A stretch of 64,000 nt of DNA from Impatiens glandulifera (taxonomy: Eukaryota > Streptophyta > Magnoliopsida > Ericales > Balsaminaceae), in NCBI RefSeq assembly GCF_907164915.1, contig NC_061862.1, positions 123,655,533 to 123,719,532 on the forward strand, in the 5' to 3' direction. A program made the translations under genes and the position numbers. A model generated the notes under the pieces. That model saw only the letters and a program-made list of their open reading frames with translations, was not told the DNA's origin and did no database searches. Positions 1 through 11,984 of this stretch are shown one piece after another; the stretch's first letter is position 1; every line of letters begins with the position of its first letter.

Positions 1-3000
1 AGAATGCAAGAAAGGGTTCTTTCTTAAGATCACCTCAAGTTGATTGAATACATCATCATTTATTGCTTAGGGAAACTGTCTACTTATGTTGTACATACAT
101 GGAATATTGTCATACCGAATCGTCAAGGCAAAATCTTCAGTTCTTTTGTTATTTGGGTTTATATGTATCCATTATTATTGAAATTAACTTTAATCTACCC
201 CATATATATATATATAAATTATACATAAATGATTAATAATTATTTATTATCTTATATTCAAAAGAAACTTGACTTACCTATTCAATTTTCCAAAAATATT
301 GGTATTTATCATACGATCATATAGGTAAATTCTGGAAAATTTATTAACAACAATAGTACATAGAGTATTTAGTTGTAAGAAATTATAAGTATGTATCTAA
401 AAAGTATATGTTATGTCTATTGATTAACTAAAAGATTTTCAATGGAAGTCCATTGAACTACCATTCTCTTTAAAAATAGAGGATCATGAGTTTAAAGGAT
501 GATAAGAAGATTTCAATCAAACTTTATTAAACTCCCATTCTCTTTCCAACTAGTGCATCATGAGTTCAATGGAATGGCATTTGCCTACTTCATTATTGGA
601 AATGTTTTTTATTCATTTCGTGGCGCAAAATTTCGAATTCTAGTATTTCTTTTGAGTCCCGCTCCCTAAGGGACCCATTCGTTAAGCTTCGCCATCAGCA
701 TATAGTCGCATTCCAAATGCCTCTTTACTTTATTATGGTCTATGCCTGATTCCTTATCGCGTACACTTTCAAGTAAGCAAGCTACTTTTCTTGCATTCTA
801 GAAGCTACCTCTCTCCGCCTCCTTTCTTCCTACTCCTACTTCAATTGATGTGAATGATCGTGTCTTCAAATCCTATTCAGTTAGATAGGCAAAGAAACCA
901 ATAAAAGTATTTTATTGCCTATTGATAGATAGGATGTTGCTTCCCTAAACCCTTTTCAAGTTAATTGTGTTATTGATAGAAAATGGTATTTTCCTCCTCT
1001 GTCAAATAAAGTAGAGGGAGAGAACTGTCCGAAGGGTACTGCTTCAACTGATACCAATTAATTGGGTCGATCTCAACGTCTCCTTGCAACTAGAGGATCA
1101 TAAGTTCATTCATTGCTAGACTAAGGCATACATCATGGATCCTTGTAATTTTCAAAATCAAATAAGTTTCTCATTTTATGCAGTATATGTTAATTGTGAA
1201 AAATAAATATGATTTACTAAGGAGGGAACTAGAAGAATTAAAATTATATCTAGGTAATTGTCAATTTATTCTTTATTCTATCAATTTAGTTTTGTCGAAC
1301 AATATATTTGGTACAAAACCATTTCATTTACACCAATTTACTCTTCATTGTTTTCTCATAAGAAACAAATTACTCCTCCCTATCAACAACATTTCTCACA
1401 AAATGTCTTAAAATGATGATCAATCATCAGTAGTCCACAAATGATGTTTATCAATTGAATATATACAAAATTGCTTTAATATAATAATTGATTCCAATAA
1501 AATATTTTCAAACGAACCAATTTATCTGTATTTGAGGATGCTATAAGCCAGATGAGTAACTATACAATATTAGATCACAAAGTTGCATTCTCACACAATT
1601 TACAACAAAACGCAATTCTAGATTCACAAATTTATCTTTAGTTGGGTACTTTTTTTGGAGAGTTCTTCAAGTAAGCCTTATTAAGTGTATAAACTTGATA
1701 GAATTTGTCACCATGATTTCAGGAAGAGTAGAAAGAACATGTTCAAAGGTTTAATACAAGTAGCCTTTAATATATTCACCCAGAATTAAGTGAAAATTTG
1801 AAGTTCCTTGGAACCATTTGATATGTGAGCAGTCTCTTAGATGTGTTGTAATTTAAATTCTTATGATCAGCAACAAGAACTTGTAAAAATTGATGTGAAA
1901 CAAATTTTACCAAAAATTCCAACTAAGAACTTGTTATGTAACTTTATTAAAGTTGATAAACTGACTAAGCCTTTCCTATAAGTCTAAAGATATGTGACAG
2001 TTCACTGCACGCATTGTGGGCATTTGAAGGAACTCATGTCCTCTATGATACACAATTCACAACTGCATAAGGAACATCAGTGAAAGCAAGTTTTAAAACC
2101 AATAAATTACTTACTTACAAGTCAAATAAATTGATAGAGTCTTGCAGTTATATCATATTTTCACTCAAATAGAAGTCCTATAAACATTGTAAGAATCAAG
2201 AAGCATTATTATGTGATCTCGTCGTGATGGCAGTGTGAGAAACAAGAAGCATTATTACTAGCATTTATTCCCACATTAAGAGATAAAAGAATTGATTAGT
2301 AATCCACCTTAATATAAAATGATGGTCCTGAACACATAATTACTTACTTACCTGGACGGGGTCATTGACGATCAAGAAGGTCCATGTCCTAGGCCTGTGA
2401 CTTTCATTGCACATAGAAAGGGTGCCTGCTTAAGATCAGCCCATGTTGGTTGAATCTACGTCATAATTTGTTTCTGAGAGGCCTGCGTTCGCGCGGCCTT
2501 TACCGATTCTCTAAGTCTAATTGTTCCCTTATTTTTGTTCCATCTTGTAATTTTAAATATAACTAAAATTTATTAATTATATTTATTTATCAATAGTTTT
2601 TTTGTGTTTTATATATATATTAACACAAATTATTTTACATTTGAAGGAAGCAATAACTAACTCACCATATGAAAAGAAAAATTGTCATTTATGACAAAAC
2701 AAAAATAAATTTTTTTTTATGTGTTCACTAGGGGATCATGAGTTCAATGTATTGACACAATCAAATGAGGAACTTAATATTCACAAGTAACCGAAATAAA
2801 TGAACTGTCCGCAAAGCTTGTATTTAAGAAATCGGTTATTTGTTTGAGAAAATACCGCTTCCGCTTATAGCAAAAACTGACTGAGCGGTATTTGTTCAAT
2901 AACCGACCGACTTAAATTTGAGGTTGCTTAGGCAGTTTTGGTATTATCTACAGTAGTTTTGGTCGAATGATCTGGTCGGTTCAAAGCGAGAAAGTCATCT

Positions 3001-3221
3001 AGTTATATCTGTGTGGTTGATGTATCAACTCATTTCCCCTCTAAATTTATGCACAATTTTTTTTTATAAAATCATGCAATAAAATCGGTTTTATGGAGAG
3101 ACCTTCTCCTTAAATTCATGAATGGTATTTTTATAAAAACAGATGTAATAGAAACATTTTTGAAGGGAAAAAGGTTCTCCCAAAGTGCATGACGTGTTTA
3201 AAAAAAAAAATTAGTTAAGGT
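1..3221. other. Gene-free AT-rich stretch
   Basis: No convincing gene is visible; the open frames here are short and have no recognisable domains. The motif GATCATGAGTTCAATG recurs in variants near 480, 545, 1095 and 2733. The first 60 bases resemble 2405-2465 (both contain AAAGGGT, CTTAAGATCA and GTTGRTTGAAT), suggesting a diverged duplicated sequence about 2.4 kb apart. The stretch at about 600-1110 has a less AT-biased texture than its surroundings and might be an old organellar insertion, but that is only an impression. Confidence 0.5.
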
Positions 3222-4380
3222 TTAGAAGACCCAAAATATTTCTAAATTAAGATGGTCACTAAGGAATTGGCGTGTTCCATTGGTGCTCTTCCTGTCCACC
3301 TTACAACTTGCATTGTCTACATCAAAGTTAATCAAATTGAAACTAGAATCCTTCGGATACCACTTTCCCACATTTTGCGTACCCTTAAGATATTTCAATA
3401 TTCTTTTAGCAGCTACATAATGGAATTTTTTAGGATTAGCCTGAAATCTTCCACAAACACCAACAATGAAGAGGATATCTGGCCTGCTTGCTATTATATA
3501 GAGTAGAGAGCCGATGATCCCACAATAGGCAGTGATGTCAATGCATTGACCATCTTCATCTTTATCAAGTTTGATCGATGAGCTCATGGGTGTTGAGGTA
3601 ATAGAGGAACTCTCCATGAAGAACTTCTTCAGCAGCTCCTTTGTGTACTTTCTTGATTGATGAAGGGGCCTCCTTCAAGTTGAAGAACATGAAGTACTAA
3701 AAAGAAACTTAGCTCCCCCATCATGCTCATCTCAAATTTATCTGTCATCATCTTAGAAAACTTCTCACATAGCTTGGGGTTAGTTGACCCAAAAATAATA
3801 TCATCAATATATATTTGTACAAGTAGGATATGAGAATCTTTGACAAATTTAAAAAATATTTTATCAACTAAATATATGGTGAAGTCATGATCCAATAGGA
3901 ATTTGGTAAAAGTATCATACTAGGCTCTAGGAGCCTATTTAAGGCCATATAGTGCTTTATCTAGTCTAAAAACATGGTTAATCAAGGTGACATTTTTAAA
4001 ACTAGGAGGCTGCTTAACGTAGACCTCCTCATTAATTATTTCGTTAAAAAAGACACTCTTAACGTTCATTTGAAACACCTTGAATTTTTTTAAAATGACA
4101 AATGCCATAAAAATTCGAATGGCATCAAGTCTGGCGACAAGAGCAAATGACTCATCAGAATCAATGCCTTCTACCTGTCTGTACCCTTGGGCCACTAATC
4201 TAGCCTTGTTCCTCGTAACCAAACCATCTTCATTAAGTTTGTTGCGAAAGACCCATTTGGTCCTACTTTGTTTCTTTCAAACTAGTTTAGCTCCTCTTGC
4301 ATTGCAAAAATCCAATCTGGATCAAGCAATGCTTCGTCGAGCTTCTTAGGTTTAATCTATGAGATGAAAGAAGAGATCGC
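3222..4380 (-). pseudogene. copia reverse transcriptase / RNase H fragment
   Basis: Frames at 3935-4222, 3629-3895 and 3222-3617 together give a decayed copia reverse transcriptase. Visible blocks are [31 protein letters not shown], the active-site block [12 protein letters not shown], and RILKYLKGT with CKVDRKSTNGT at the RNase H start. The YxDD aspartates are still readable, but frameshifts or stops near 3620 and 3900-3930 break the chain. RNase H ends at about 3255 in unrelated sequence. The matching blocks of element D continue through the whole RNase H, so the truncation is specific to this copy. Confidence 0.88.
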
Positions 4381-5064
4381 ATACTCATCTAACAACTGAT
4401 GTCTGGTCTTAAGAGGTGTAGATGGATTACCTATTATGAGCTTATCAGGATGATTTCTGTTCCATTTGAAGTTTGGTCCCAAAACATTTTCTGAACGACA
4501 GATTAGTTGATCAAGATCTGACCGACCGGTTTGCTCAACATTATCTAGACTATCAGTAGCTTACTGGGATGCAGTCTAGTCTTGTTGAGCTTCAGCATTC
4601 TGAACCGTCTAGTCAAAAGCAATATTTCAGTCGATTTGGACTTCATCTTTGCTATCAGATTGGAGAGTGACATCCTCCATTCTGTTAGACAAATAAATGG
4701 ATATAGATGTGTTACTTTACACATATTCATCAAACACAACAGAGGAGAAAGAAACTATGGTTGTTGATCCTTAAACACGGAAAACTGAAGTAGAGAAAAG
4801 TAGTGACAAAAACCTTGAATCCTGAAAAAAAATACATTGTACTATGTTAGTACGAGTTCATATAGAGGAAGATTAAATAATAAGAGCAGACAAACATCAC
4901 CATCTGCTTCAATTCAATCTCCCTTCATGAAGAACGCGAGAAGATTGGGACGTAGAAGAAGGAAATATGGTCAAAAGGCGGATATGGAGACAACATAGGT
5001 TGGGATAACGAGATTGTAGTCTTTTGTTTGTCATCTTACAATCAAAACTAGGGTTTGTCTAATT

Positions 5065-5833
5065 TTACTTATTGACCTCTCCCACTTTTGGGTTTTTTAA
5101 TGAAATTGTGTTAAACCGTTTTTCTCCAAAAAATAAAGAAGACAAAGTCTTGTTAGTGAAATTAATGCCCCTATCACTTCTAATTTTAATAATGCATACC
5201 GATTTTTTATTTTGCACTCTTTTAAGCATTTTAATCAAATTAGGTGTATCTTGATCTTTGGAAGGTAAGAAAATAACCCAAGTAAACCTAGAGTTGTTAT
5301 CAATAATTACTAAGGTATATCTCATGCCTCCTGAACTAGTTACCTTAATTGGACCGAAAAGATCCATATGCAGAAGTTCTAAGCACCTTTCAGACTGTAT
5401 GCTATATTTATTTTTAAAAGTTGATTTGATCTATTTGCCCATCTAGCAAGCAGAACAAACTTTATCTTTAGAAAATTTCAATTTAGGAATACCTACAACT
5501 AATTCCTTAGAGAAGATAAAGTTAATAGTTTTAAAGTTTAGGTGATTAAGTCTCTTATGCTAAAGTCAGCTTTGATCGTTCTTAGCTATCATGCAAATAG
5601 GATTAGAAGATTTTTTTTTCCAGTTGACCTTATAAACATTACCTATCCTATGCCCTGTCAACAATGTACTTCCCTGTTGATCTTTGACTATACATGTTTG
5701 CTTTGAAATTCTACAAGATATCCTATATCACATATTTGACTTATACTAAACAGGTTGAAGCACATATTTTTAACAAGTAGAACGTTGTTTATGGTGAGGT
5801 TACCATGGACAATCTTACCCTTGCCCACATATT
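5065..5833 (-). pseudogene. copia GAG-pre-integrase and partial integrase
   Basis: Reading leftward from 5833, the block GKGKIVHGNLTINNVLLV is the pre-integrase region. It is followed by HKRLNHLNFKTIN and CSAC-MGK, the zinc-binding His/Cys region. The integrase core begins with LHMDLFGPIKV and includes IIDNNSRFTWVIFLPSKD and RSDRGINFTN, which hold the first two catalytic acidic positions. The third catalytic residue and the rest of the core are lost at about 5065. Several Trp, Cys and Gln codons have become stops (for example near 5445 and 5560), as expected of a neutral relic. Confidence 0.87.
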
Positions 5834-6008
5834 CTTTGTTGTATGTTTGATTTATTATTGTGGGACTTGGCTGTTTTGTTGAGTGAGTCGTTTATTTCTG
5901 TGCGAGAAGTGAACCTCGGAGTTAGCTGATTGTTTTTGTACGCAAAACAAGCCGCACAAGGGAGAAAAATTAAGTAAAAATTCCACTGCGTTATTTGCCC
6001 GTGTGACA
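5834..6008 (+). repeat. Truncated 5' LTR of element A
   Basis: The last 175 bp of the LTR align with 8702-8875 and end in GTGTGACA. Two bases later comes the primer-binding site. The first ~1.17 kb of the LTR, including its TATA box, is absent because the sequence switches to the copia fragment at about 5833. Confidence 0.85.
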
Positions 6009-6010
6009 GG

Positions 6011-6022
6011 TGGTATCAGAGC
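6011..6022 (+). other. Primer-binding site (initiator-Met tRNA)
   Basis: TGGTATCAGAGC is complementary to the 3' end of plant initiator-Met tRNA. It lies two bases after the LTR end, the usual arrangement for minus-strand DNA priming in plant LTR retrotransposons. Confidence 0.9.
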
Positions 6023-6048
6023 CCAAGTTGCTGGATATTTTTCAAAAG

Positions 6049-6681
6049 ATGGCCGAAAATAAATCAACCAGAAGTCGAGTTCTGGAGAGAGAACCAAGGG
6101 TGCGACACCTTGAGAACTTGGTTGATGCCCAAAACCCCGGTGGAGAAGATTCTTTATCTATTCTTGAGATAGACTGCCCAAATTCAGATTGGTTGTCCAG
6201 GCGGGATAACACTACTGAAGTTTCGGATTCTATTGGAAGGAAGGTGTTTCTATGCGAGGAAGACCTTGAGTCTAAACGGGAACAACTTGATAGGGAGATC
6301 ATGTTTTGGAAGAAAGTTACTGTTTCGAGATGGGCAATAGTATCATGTTCTTCAACATGGTTCAAGGTACGTGAACCAACATTCTTTGGCGGTGTGAGGA
6401 GCTGCAAAGAAATACAAAAAGTTATGTGGGATCCTAGAGCAGATTACACTGCAACGAAGGTCATTATGGAGGAGCGGGGACAAAGAACCATCATGTTTTA
6501 TATGGGTGATGCAGGTCTCTATTGGAGAGATTGGTTATTCAAAGATCCTTGTTCAAATCATAAGAATATGGACTTGCGGGAAATCCTCTTAGGAATTCTA
6601 AATCGGAGATATGTTTGGTCCCAACATAAGGGCCGAGAGAGGGCCTTGAATTCCAAGCAGCGCCAAGTAAAGGCGGGGTGA
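6049..6681 (+). pseudogene. Gypsy gag remnant (element A)
   Basis: A frame of 210 codons starts at the first ATG after the primer site. The segment REPTFFGGVRSCKEIQKVMW matches the start of the gypsy gag core (compare PKAYLGERNAKEIDNFLW in element C). GDAGLYWRDW corresponds to the conserved DTAMLWWRRR block. The core is shortened and no zinc knuckle follows; the coding sequence passes almost directly into the end of the protease. I take it as a decayed capsid-like gene and not a host gene. The upstream in-frame codons from 6010 lie over the primer site and are not part of it. Confidence 0.8.
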
Positions 6682-7531
6682 TTGCTAACTTCCATGTGGG
6701 ATGTTGTCCGGGTTGGATCAAGTGTGTTTCTGTCCCCCTAGATGATGATGATATCATCCTAGGAAATATGTTTCTAGTCCAAGCAATGGTGGAGGTGAAG
6801 ACTTATTTGGGAGAACTTCTAGTTGGAGAGTCGAGTCCCCCCCTCCTTTGTGGCAGAAACTTGCGATTCTACAAGGAGAAGAAAGTCGAGATGTCTCATA
6901 GCCATTCAGCTAGTTGTAAGCCGAATGTTGGAGGAAGAGGCGGATGCGTCCGCTTTGATGAAGATTCTGGCCAGCGAGGGCCAAGTGTCGGCCTGGGTTA
7001 AGGGCCCGACACTTATGAAGTCCAGACTTTTGAAGGGTGTTCGAAAGGTAACCAAGGAGGACTTCACACATCAACTTTGTACGAGGCAGATGATAATTTG
7101 CTTAGTGTTTTATCTAGACAAGACCGAGAAAAAGGTGAAGGGGGTGCAACTGCTGGGGATTCTTGGGAGACTATGGCCATGGTTTTCAATGAGCTTTTTT
7201 CTTGAATTCCCAAAGGAGTGCGGGAAGATTTCTATCCCAGGTGTGGATAGATTGTGCATGTATACGGTCTTATGTGAATGGCTGAAGGGGTGTTCGGCCG
7301 AGAAGACTATTGAAGGGTGTTTCAAATACTTCGGTGCAGAAATATTCCTAAAGGCAAGTAGGAAGACCTCTATCCAGGGTGCGGATAGATTTGCTAAGTA
7401 CACGGTCTTGATGCGGATGCTGGAGGTGAGTTCGGCTAGGAAGATCGATGACGAATTTTCTAAGTACATGGGAGAGGTAGGCTTGATGCAGCCCACAACG
7501 AGGACGTTGTGTTCCTCTAGTGGGGGTGGTA
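6678..7531 (+). pseudogene. Protease tail and integrase-like remnant (element A)
   Basis: SVPLDDDDIILGNMFL near 6730-6780 matches the C-terminal protease block of gypsy elements (compare IDMDDYKMVLGIEFL in element C). After a frame change near 6830 the reading continues in the overlapping frame that ends at 7539. That frame contains two similar segments, PGVDRLCMYTVLCEWL and QGADRFAKYTVLMRML. Each is followed by a Ser-Ala-(E/R)-K-(T/I) stretch and resembles the integrase-core phrase around DRFSKY. The duplication is imperfect. The tract TAGTGGGGGTGGTA immediately before the 3' LTR is the likely polypurine tract. Confidence 0.65.
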
Positions 7532-8875
7532 TGTTATAACCCTAAATAGATGGCCTCGATCTTGGCTTGATTGTGGATGGCCAGGACTGAGAGGTGCCTA
7601 AAAATAGTCGCGGGTGTGCAGCATGGCACCGGAGATGAGAAAGGCTAAGTAATTAAAGCTTATGTTCTGGCACACTTGTGAAGTGTCAGGACCGAGAAGA
7701 AGTGTGCCGAGGCGGAGTCGTGTGCGGGCGACTTAGGTGCATGGTTTTAGCCGATCTGTCTTGGCTTGGTGTTGGCCAGGACCGAGAGGTACCAAGAAGA
7801 GTGTCGCGGGTGTGCGGCACTGGCACCAAAATGCTAAGTAATCAAAGTTGTTGTCGGGACCAAAGTGTTGAATATTAGGACCGAGAGAAGGATGTTAGCA
7901 TGCGTTTGTTGTGGCACAAGTGTGGAGTGCCAGGACCGAGTGGAGTGTGATGAAGAGGTGTCGTGTGCATGCGACAAAGGCACAAGGTTTTAACAAGTGT
8001 CGGTCGGGGCCTGATTGCGGAAGGCCAGGACTAAGTGGATGCCTATGTGTGGTCGTGTGCGTGCGACCTAGGTGCAAAAGAGTGACAACAGCCAGCGTAT
8101 TGAGTGTGCGCGCATTGAGTGCGGAAAATACGGAGTGAGCTGAGGAAGGTTAGAGGAGGGCCGAGGGCGATCAGAGTGGGGTCCCGAAAATGTCGGCATG
8201 ATGGGTCGTGGAACCGGAAGTATCGACATGATGGGTCGAGTGGGGGAAAAAGTCTGTAGCAGTTGGGCTCGGTGTAGAACGTGGGCAGAGTGGACGGTTA
8301 CGGTCAGTTAGGACCCATAATCAGCAGCGGGTGCACAGATAAGACCGAGGAAGAATGTGGGGCTGCAGTAGTGGACAGTTGAGACCCACGACTAGCAGTT
8401 GAGATCCACGTTTAGCAGTAACTGCCCACCAGCTAGACCCATGATCAACACCAACTTCCCGACAAATTGATCCCCACACCCTAGAACGGTTATTTTCCTA
8501 GGAAGATTGTTATTCCTTAGGGCTATAAATATCTCTTGAGCTGCACAAGACAAAATATTGGATTTCAGATAGAAAAATAACCCACAAGTGAGAGTCATTT
8601 TGTATGCAGCCTTGTGAATTTATAGCCTCTTTGTAATCGATATTTGTGAGTAAATATATTATAAAGTTGGGCATTTCCTATAATCGTTGTGTGTGTTTCT
8701 CTTTGTTGTATGTTTGATTTATTATTGTGGGACTTGGCTGTTTTGTTGAGTGAGTCGTTTATTTCTATACGAGAAGTGAACCTCGGAGTTGGCTGATTGT
8801 TTTGTTGCGCAAAACAAGCCGCACAAGGGCAGACATTTAAGTAAAAATTTTGCTGCGTTATTTGCCCGTGTGACA
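7532..8875 (+). repeat. 3' LTR of element A with internal repeats
   Basis: A 1344-bp LTR begins TGTTATAACC and ends GTGTGACA. A TATA box (CTATAAATATC) is at 8523-8532. The stretch 7560-8085 is built of degenerate units of roughly 100 bp carrying CCAGGACCGAG followed by GTCGTGTGCGNGCGAC and AGGTGCA, each of which occurs several times. This part is much more GC-rich than the surrounding DNA. Chance open frames in both strands of this block are not genes. Confidence 0.85.
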
Positions 8876-8876
8876 C

Positions 8877-9361
8877 TGTTACGGTCTGCTCGCCAAAGCC
8901 TCGGTCCTAAAATATTTGCAGCACCTGTCTCTCGGCCCTAGTGTGCATATGTGCCAGTTTATGTTTTTTATTGAATAATTCTATTTTGTTTCCTTTCTCT
9001 CTTATTTTCTCTTGAAACCGAATTCTGTTATTTTGGAATTAGTTGTAACCAAATACTCAGGGGTAATTCAGCCTCTTTAAATGCTGATGCCCACCCCACT
9101 TTTTGGGGCTATGAATTGAAGTTTGTGAACTTGGTGCTCTAAGTTATTCTCTTAGCCCTCAACCCCATTCTTGGACTACTAGGTGTATTCTAGTGGTATT
9201 CTCTTCTCACCTTCGGCTCTTCTCTCCTTAACCTCGAATTCTCTTCTCATTCTATATTCGCTGCGCTTGAGTGTTGAATTCCACTATCGGCCCCGATCAT
9301 CAAGAACCCGTTTCTTGAATTAAAGAACTCGAAAGGCTTGGTTATAGTTTAAAGCTTAACA
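8877..9361 (+). repeat. 5' LTR of element B and primer site
   Basis: A 485-bp LTR runs from TGTTACGG to AGCTTAACA. It is followed after three bases by TGGTATCAGAG (9365-9375), the Met-tRNA primer site. Confidence 0.87.
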
Positions 9362-9391
9362 TATTGGTATCAGAGTTGGCTGATTCTCAAC

Positions 9392-11178
9392 ATGGTAGAA
9401 ACTCGCCAACAATCAGAAATGGATGTGCTCAAGGCCTTTATTGAAAACTTGTCCCAACAAACAGCTGCGATGCAAGCTACCATAGACCGAAGATTTGATG
9501 CGGCTGAAGAACGTATGGCAACCTTTGAGAGCGGGGCATCTGGAAATGTGCAAGAACCCCTCCACAGACCCTATGATGATAATTCTTGCCACGGTCCTTC
9601 CCATTTAGGCCCCAGCACCCTGGCCAGAACCGCGACCAACACTATGTTCCTCCCACTCGGCTAACCAAGGTCGATTTTCCTCGGTTTGATGGGTCGGATG
9701 TTGAGGGTTGGCTAATATCCGCCAAGCACTTTTTCAGGGTGGACAAAACTAGGGATGCCACTAAACTAGAAATCTCCCCCATTCACTTTTATGGCGAAGC
9801 AAGAATGTGGTACGGGTCATATCTTCAAAACCGAAATCATATGGAGGCCTTATCTTGGGACGTGTTCAAGAGAGACCTTATGACTCAATTCGGGCCCTCT
9901 ATACATGACACACCAATGAGACAGATGATGAATTTGAAACAGGTTGGTTCTGTTCAAGAATATAATCTGCGATACATGTCGATATCTTAAAAACTCTACA
10001 GCATGCCAAGGGAATACGTCATAGATTGCTACTTGTCCGGTCTAAGGGAAAAAATTGCGAACTGTATCAGGTTGCGATTCCCAGATTCTTTAAACGAAGC
10101 CATGGCCATGGCTAAAGTTCAAGAAGCAACATATCGGTCCTTAATGAGCAGTGGTAACTTGTACAACGCTGAAGCACCATTGCTGCCCACGCCATCCAAT
10201 ATCAACACAGCCGGGTCGAGCACCAATATCGACTTCAAGAATTCATCATATGGGTCCTCTTCAAATGCAAACCAGGGCCATGTTAAGCAATTAGACTCAA
10301 CTTTAATGGATGAAAAGCGAAAGAAGGGCCTATGCTACTCTTGCAATGAAAAATGACAACCAAACCATAGGTGGAAATCAAAGTTATTCATGGTCTCGGC
10401 CAATCAAGAAGACCAAAAAACCGATCATGAACCTGTTTTTGATGATTTACCTTCGTTGCTCGGCCCAAGGGATGAACCAGCCATATCCTTACATGCCTTG
10501 ACCGGGTCTAAAGCTTTTCAAACGCTCCAGATTCTTGGCAAAATTGGGAACCTGCCGGTGATGATCCTGATCGATACAGGCAGCACCCACAATTTTATCA
10601 ATAGCAGGATTTTGGAGAAAATAGACCACAAAAGCATAGCAACCCGGGTGCAATAGGTTAGAGTGGTCGATGGGTCTAATGTGTTATGCTCTAGTGTTTG
10701 CAAAGATTTGAAGTGGTCGATGGAAGGCAATGAATATCAAACAGAAATGAAGGTAATTTCCATGGACGGATATGATATTGTGTTGGACATTGAATGGATA
10801 ATTACTCTAGGCCCGTCATCTTGGGACTTCGAAAAGCTGACCCTATCCTATGAAAAGCAAGACAGAACCACGGTCCTAAGGGGAATTCCTCAGTCGCAGG
10901 CCACTTTGTTGCATGGAAACTGACTGGAAAAGACCCTAGATGAATATAGTGCTGCTGCCAAAATGCAAATAAAGAGTAAGCCCGAAGGACAAACTGTTTC
11001 CCTTGCGGCAATGACCTTGGAAGATATTCCTGAAGATCTAATTAGAAGTTATGGCTCGTTCGATGCCGCTGTTATGCTGGTTCGGGAAAAGGACTTGGCC
11101 TGGATTTTTGATAACACTATAGAGTTTAATCAAAGTTGGAAGAAATTATTTTTGCACCAGGCGCTGGAGACATTGTAG
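9392..11178 (+). pseudogene. Gypsy gag-protease remnant (element B)
   Basis: The gag begins MVETRQQSEMD at 9392. Near 9590 the reading moves to another frame, which then stays open to 11178 apart from four stops (TAA 9988, TGA 10354, TAG 10654, TGA 10921). Recognisable parts are the capsid core (VDFPRFDGSDVEGWL, YGEARMWYGSYL, LMTQFGPS), a zinc-knuckle start GLCYSCNEK in which the next codon has become TGA, and the protease motif MILIDTGSTHNFI. After the protease, IVLDIEWIITLGPSSWDF matches the usual lead-in to reverse transcriptase, which is then missing. The last segment (10924-11178) I cannot assign. Confidence 0.87.
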
Positions 11179-11474
11179 TAACAAAGGCCAACTCTAAATA
11201 TTGAAAAACTCGACCTTGGGTGCACAAAAATTCCTCACATGGGCAGAGTGGCAAGTGACCCGGTAGCGCAAAAGACCGCGAGGACCCGACCAGCTCCACT
11301 ACTAAAATGATTCTGCCGAAAGATTTTTAAGAAGACCAGTCCTTTGCGGCGAAGCTTGCTGAACATTTTGAAGCCTGACCGAAGCGATATTTTTGAAGCT
11401 TGAAGATGCGCATTAGAGGCTGACCAGTCCACGTTCTTTTCGTCTTGGGCGACGAACCTCGAAGAGGGAGATTA

Positions 11475-11949
11475 TGTTACGGTCTGCTCACCAAAGCCTC
11501 GGTCCTAAAATATTTGCAGCACCCGTCTCTCGGCCCTAGTGTGCATATGGGCCAGTTTATGTTTTTTATTGAATAATTCTGTTTTGTTTCCTTTCTCTCT
11601 TATTTCTCTTGAAACCGAATTCTGTTATTTTGAAAGTAGTTGTAACCGAATACTCTTGGGTAATTCAGCCTCTTTAAATGCTGATGCCCACCCCACTTTT
11701 TGGGGCTATGAATTGAAGTTTGTGAACTTGGTGCTCTAAGTTATTCTCTCGACCCTCAACCCCATTCTTGGACTACTAGGTGTATTCTAGTGGTATTCTC
11801 TGCTCACCTTCGGCTCTTTTCTCCTTAACCTCGAATTCTCTTCTCATTCTATGTCTGCTACGCTTGAGTGTTGAATTCCACCATCGGCCCCGATCATCAA
11901 GAACCTGTTTCTTGAATTAAAGAACTCGAAAGGCTCGGTTATAGTTTAA
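11475..11949 (+). repeat. 3' LTR of element B, end missing
   Basis: It matches 8877-9350 from TGTTACGG to GGTTATAGTTTAA, then stops about 12 bases short of the expected ...AGCTTAACA end. AGAGGGAGATTA just before it is the likely polypurine tract. Confidence 0.87.
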
Positions 11950-11984
11950 GTAAAAATTCCGCTGCGTTATTTGCCCGTGTGACA
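11950..11984 (+). repeat. Tail of an A-type LTR
   Basis: These 35 bases (GTAAAAATTCCGCTG...GTGTGACA) match the last 35 bases of the A LTRs (5974-6008 and 8841-8875). They follow the broken B LTR directly and precede the duplicated host segment. They mark a recombination joint between a B LTR and a second A LTR. Confidence 0.85.

Larger units (their letters stand above)
3222..5833 (-). mobile_element. Ty1/copia retrotransposon fragment (pol only, no LTRs)
   Basis: On the minus strand the piece reads, from high to low coordinate, GAG-pre-integrase, the N-terminal part of the integrase core, a hydrophilic spacer, reverse transcriptase and the start of RNase H. This is the Ty1/copia domain order. 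The second half of the integrase is missing between about 5065 and 4760, and RNase H stops after its first segment near 3255. There is no gag, LTR, primer site or polypurine tract. The right edge abuts a truncated LTR of gypsy element A at 5833/5834, so two broken elements meet there. The protein is closely related to the pol of element D at 28905-32180. Many stops and frame changes make it long dead. Confidence 0.9.
5834..8875 (+). mobile_element. Gypsy element A, non-autonomous, 5' LTR truncated
   Basis: The element consists of the last 175 bp of a 5' LTR, a Met-tRNA primer site, a roughly 1.5-kb internal region with decayed gag, protease-tail and integrase-like pieces, a purine-rich tract just before 7532, and a full 3' LTR (7532-8875, TG...CA). 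The LTR copies match well at 5834-6008 versus about 8702-8875, both ending in GCGTTATTTGCCCGTGTGACA. No reverse transcriptase or RNase H remains, so it could have moved only in trans. Its gag is of the same general type as that of element C. The 5' side is cut at the junction with the copia fragment. Confidence 0.85.
8877..11949 (+). mobile_element. Gypsy element B, gag-protease only
   Basis: LTRs at 8877-9361 and 11475-11949 bracket a 2.1-kb internal region with gag and aspartic protease but no reverse transcriptase, RNase H or integrase. The LTRs begin TGTTACGGTCTGCTC. It starts one base after the end of the A LTR at 8875. The 3' LTR lacks its last dozen bases; the sequence switches at TTTAA into the tail of another A-type LTR. 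Several in-frame stops show that it is not coding now. Confidence 0.88.
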
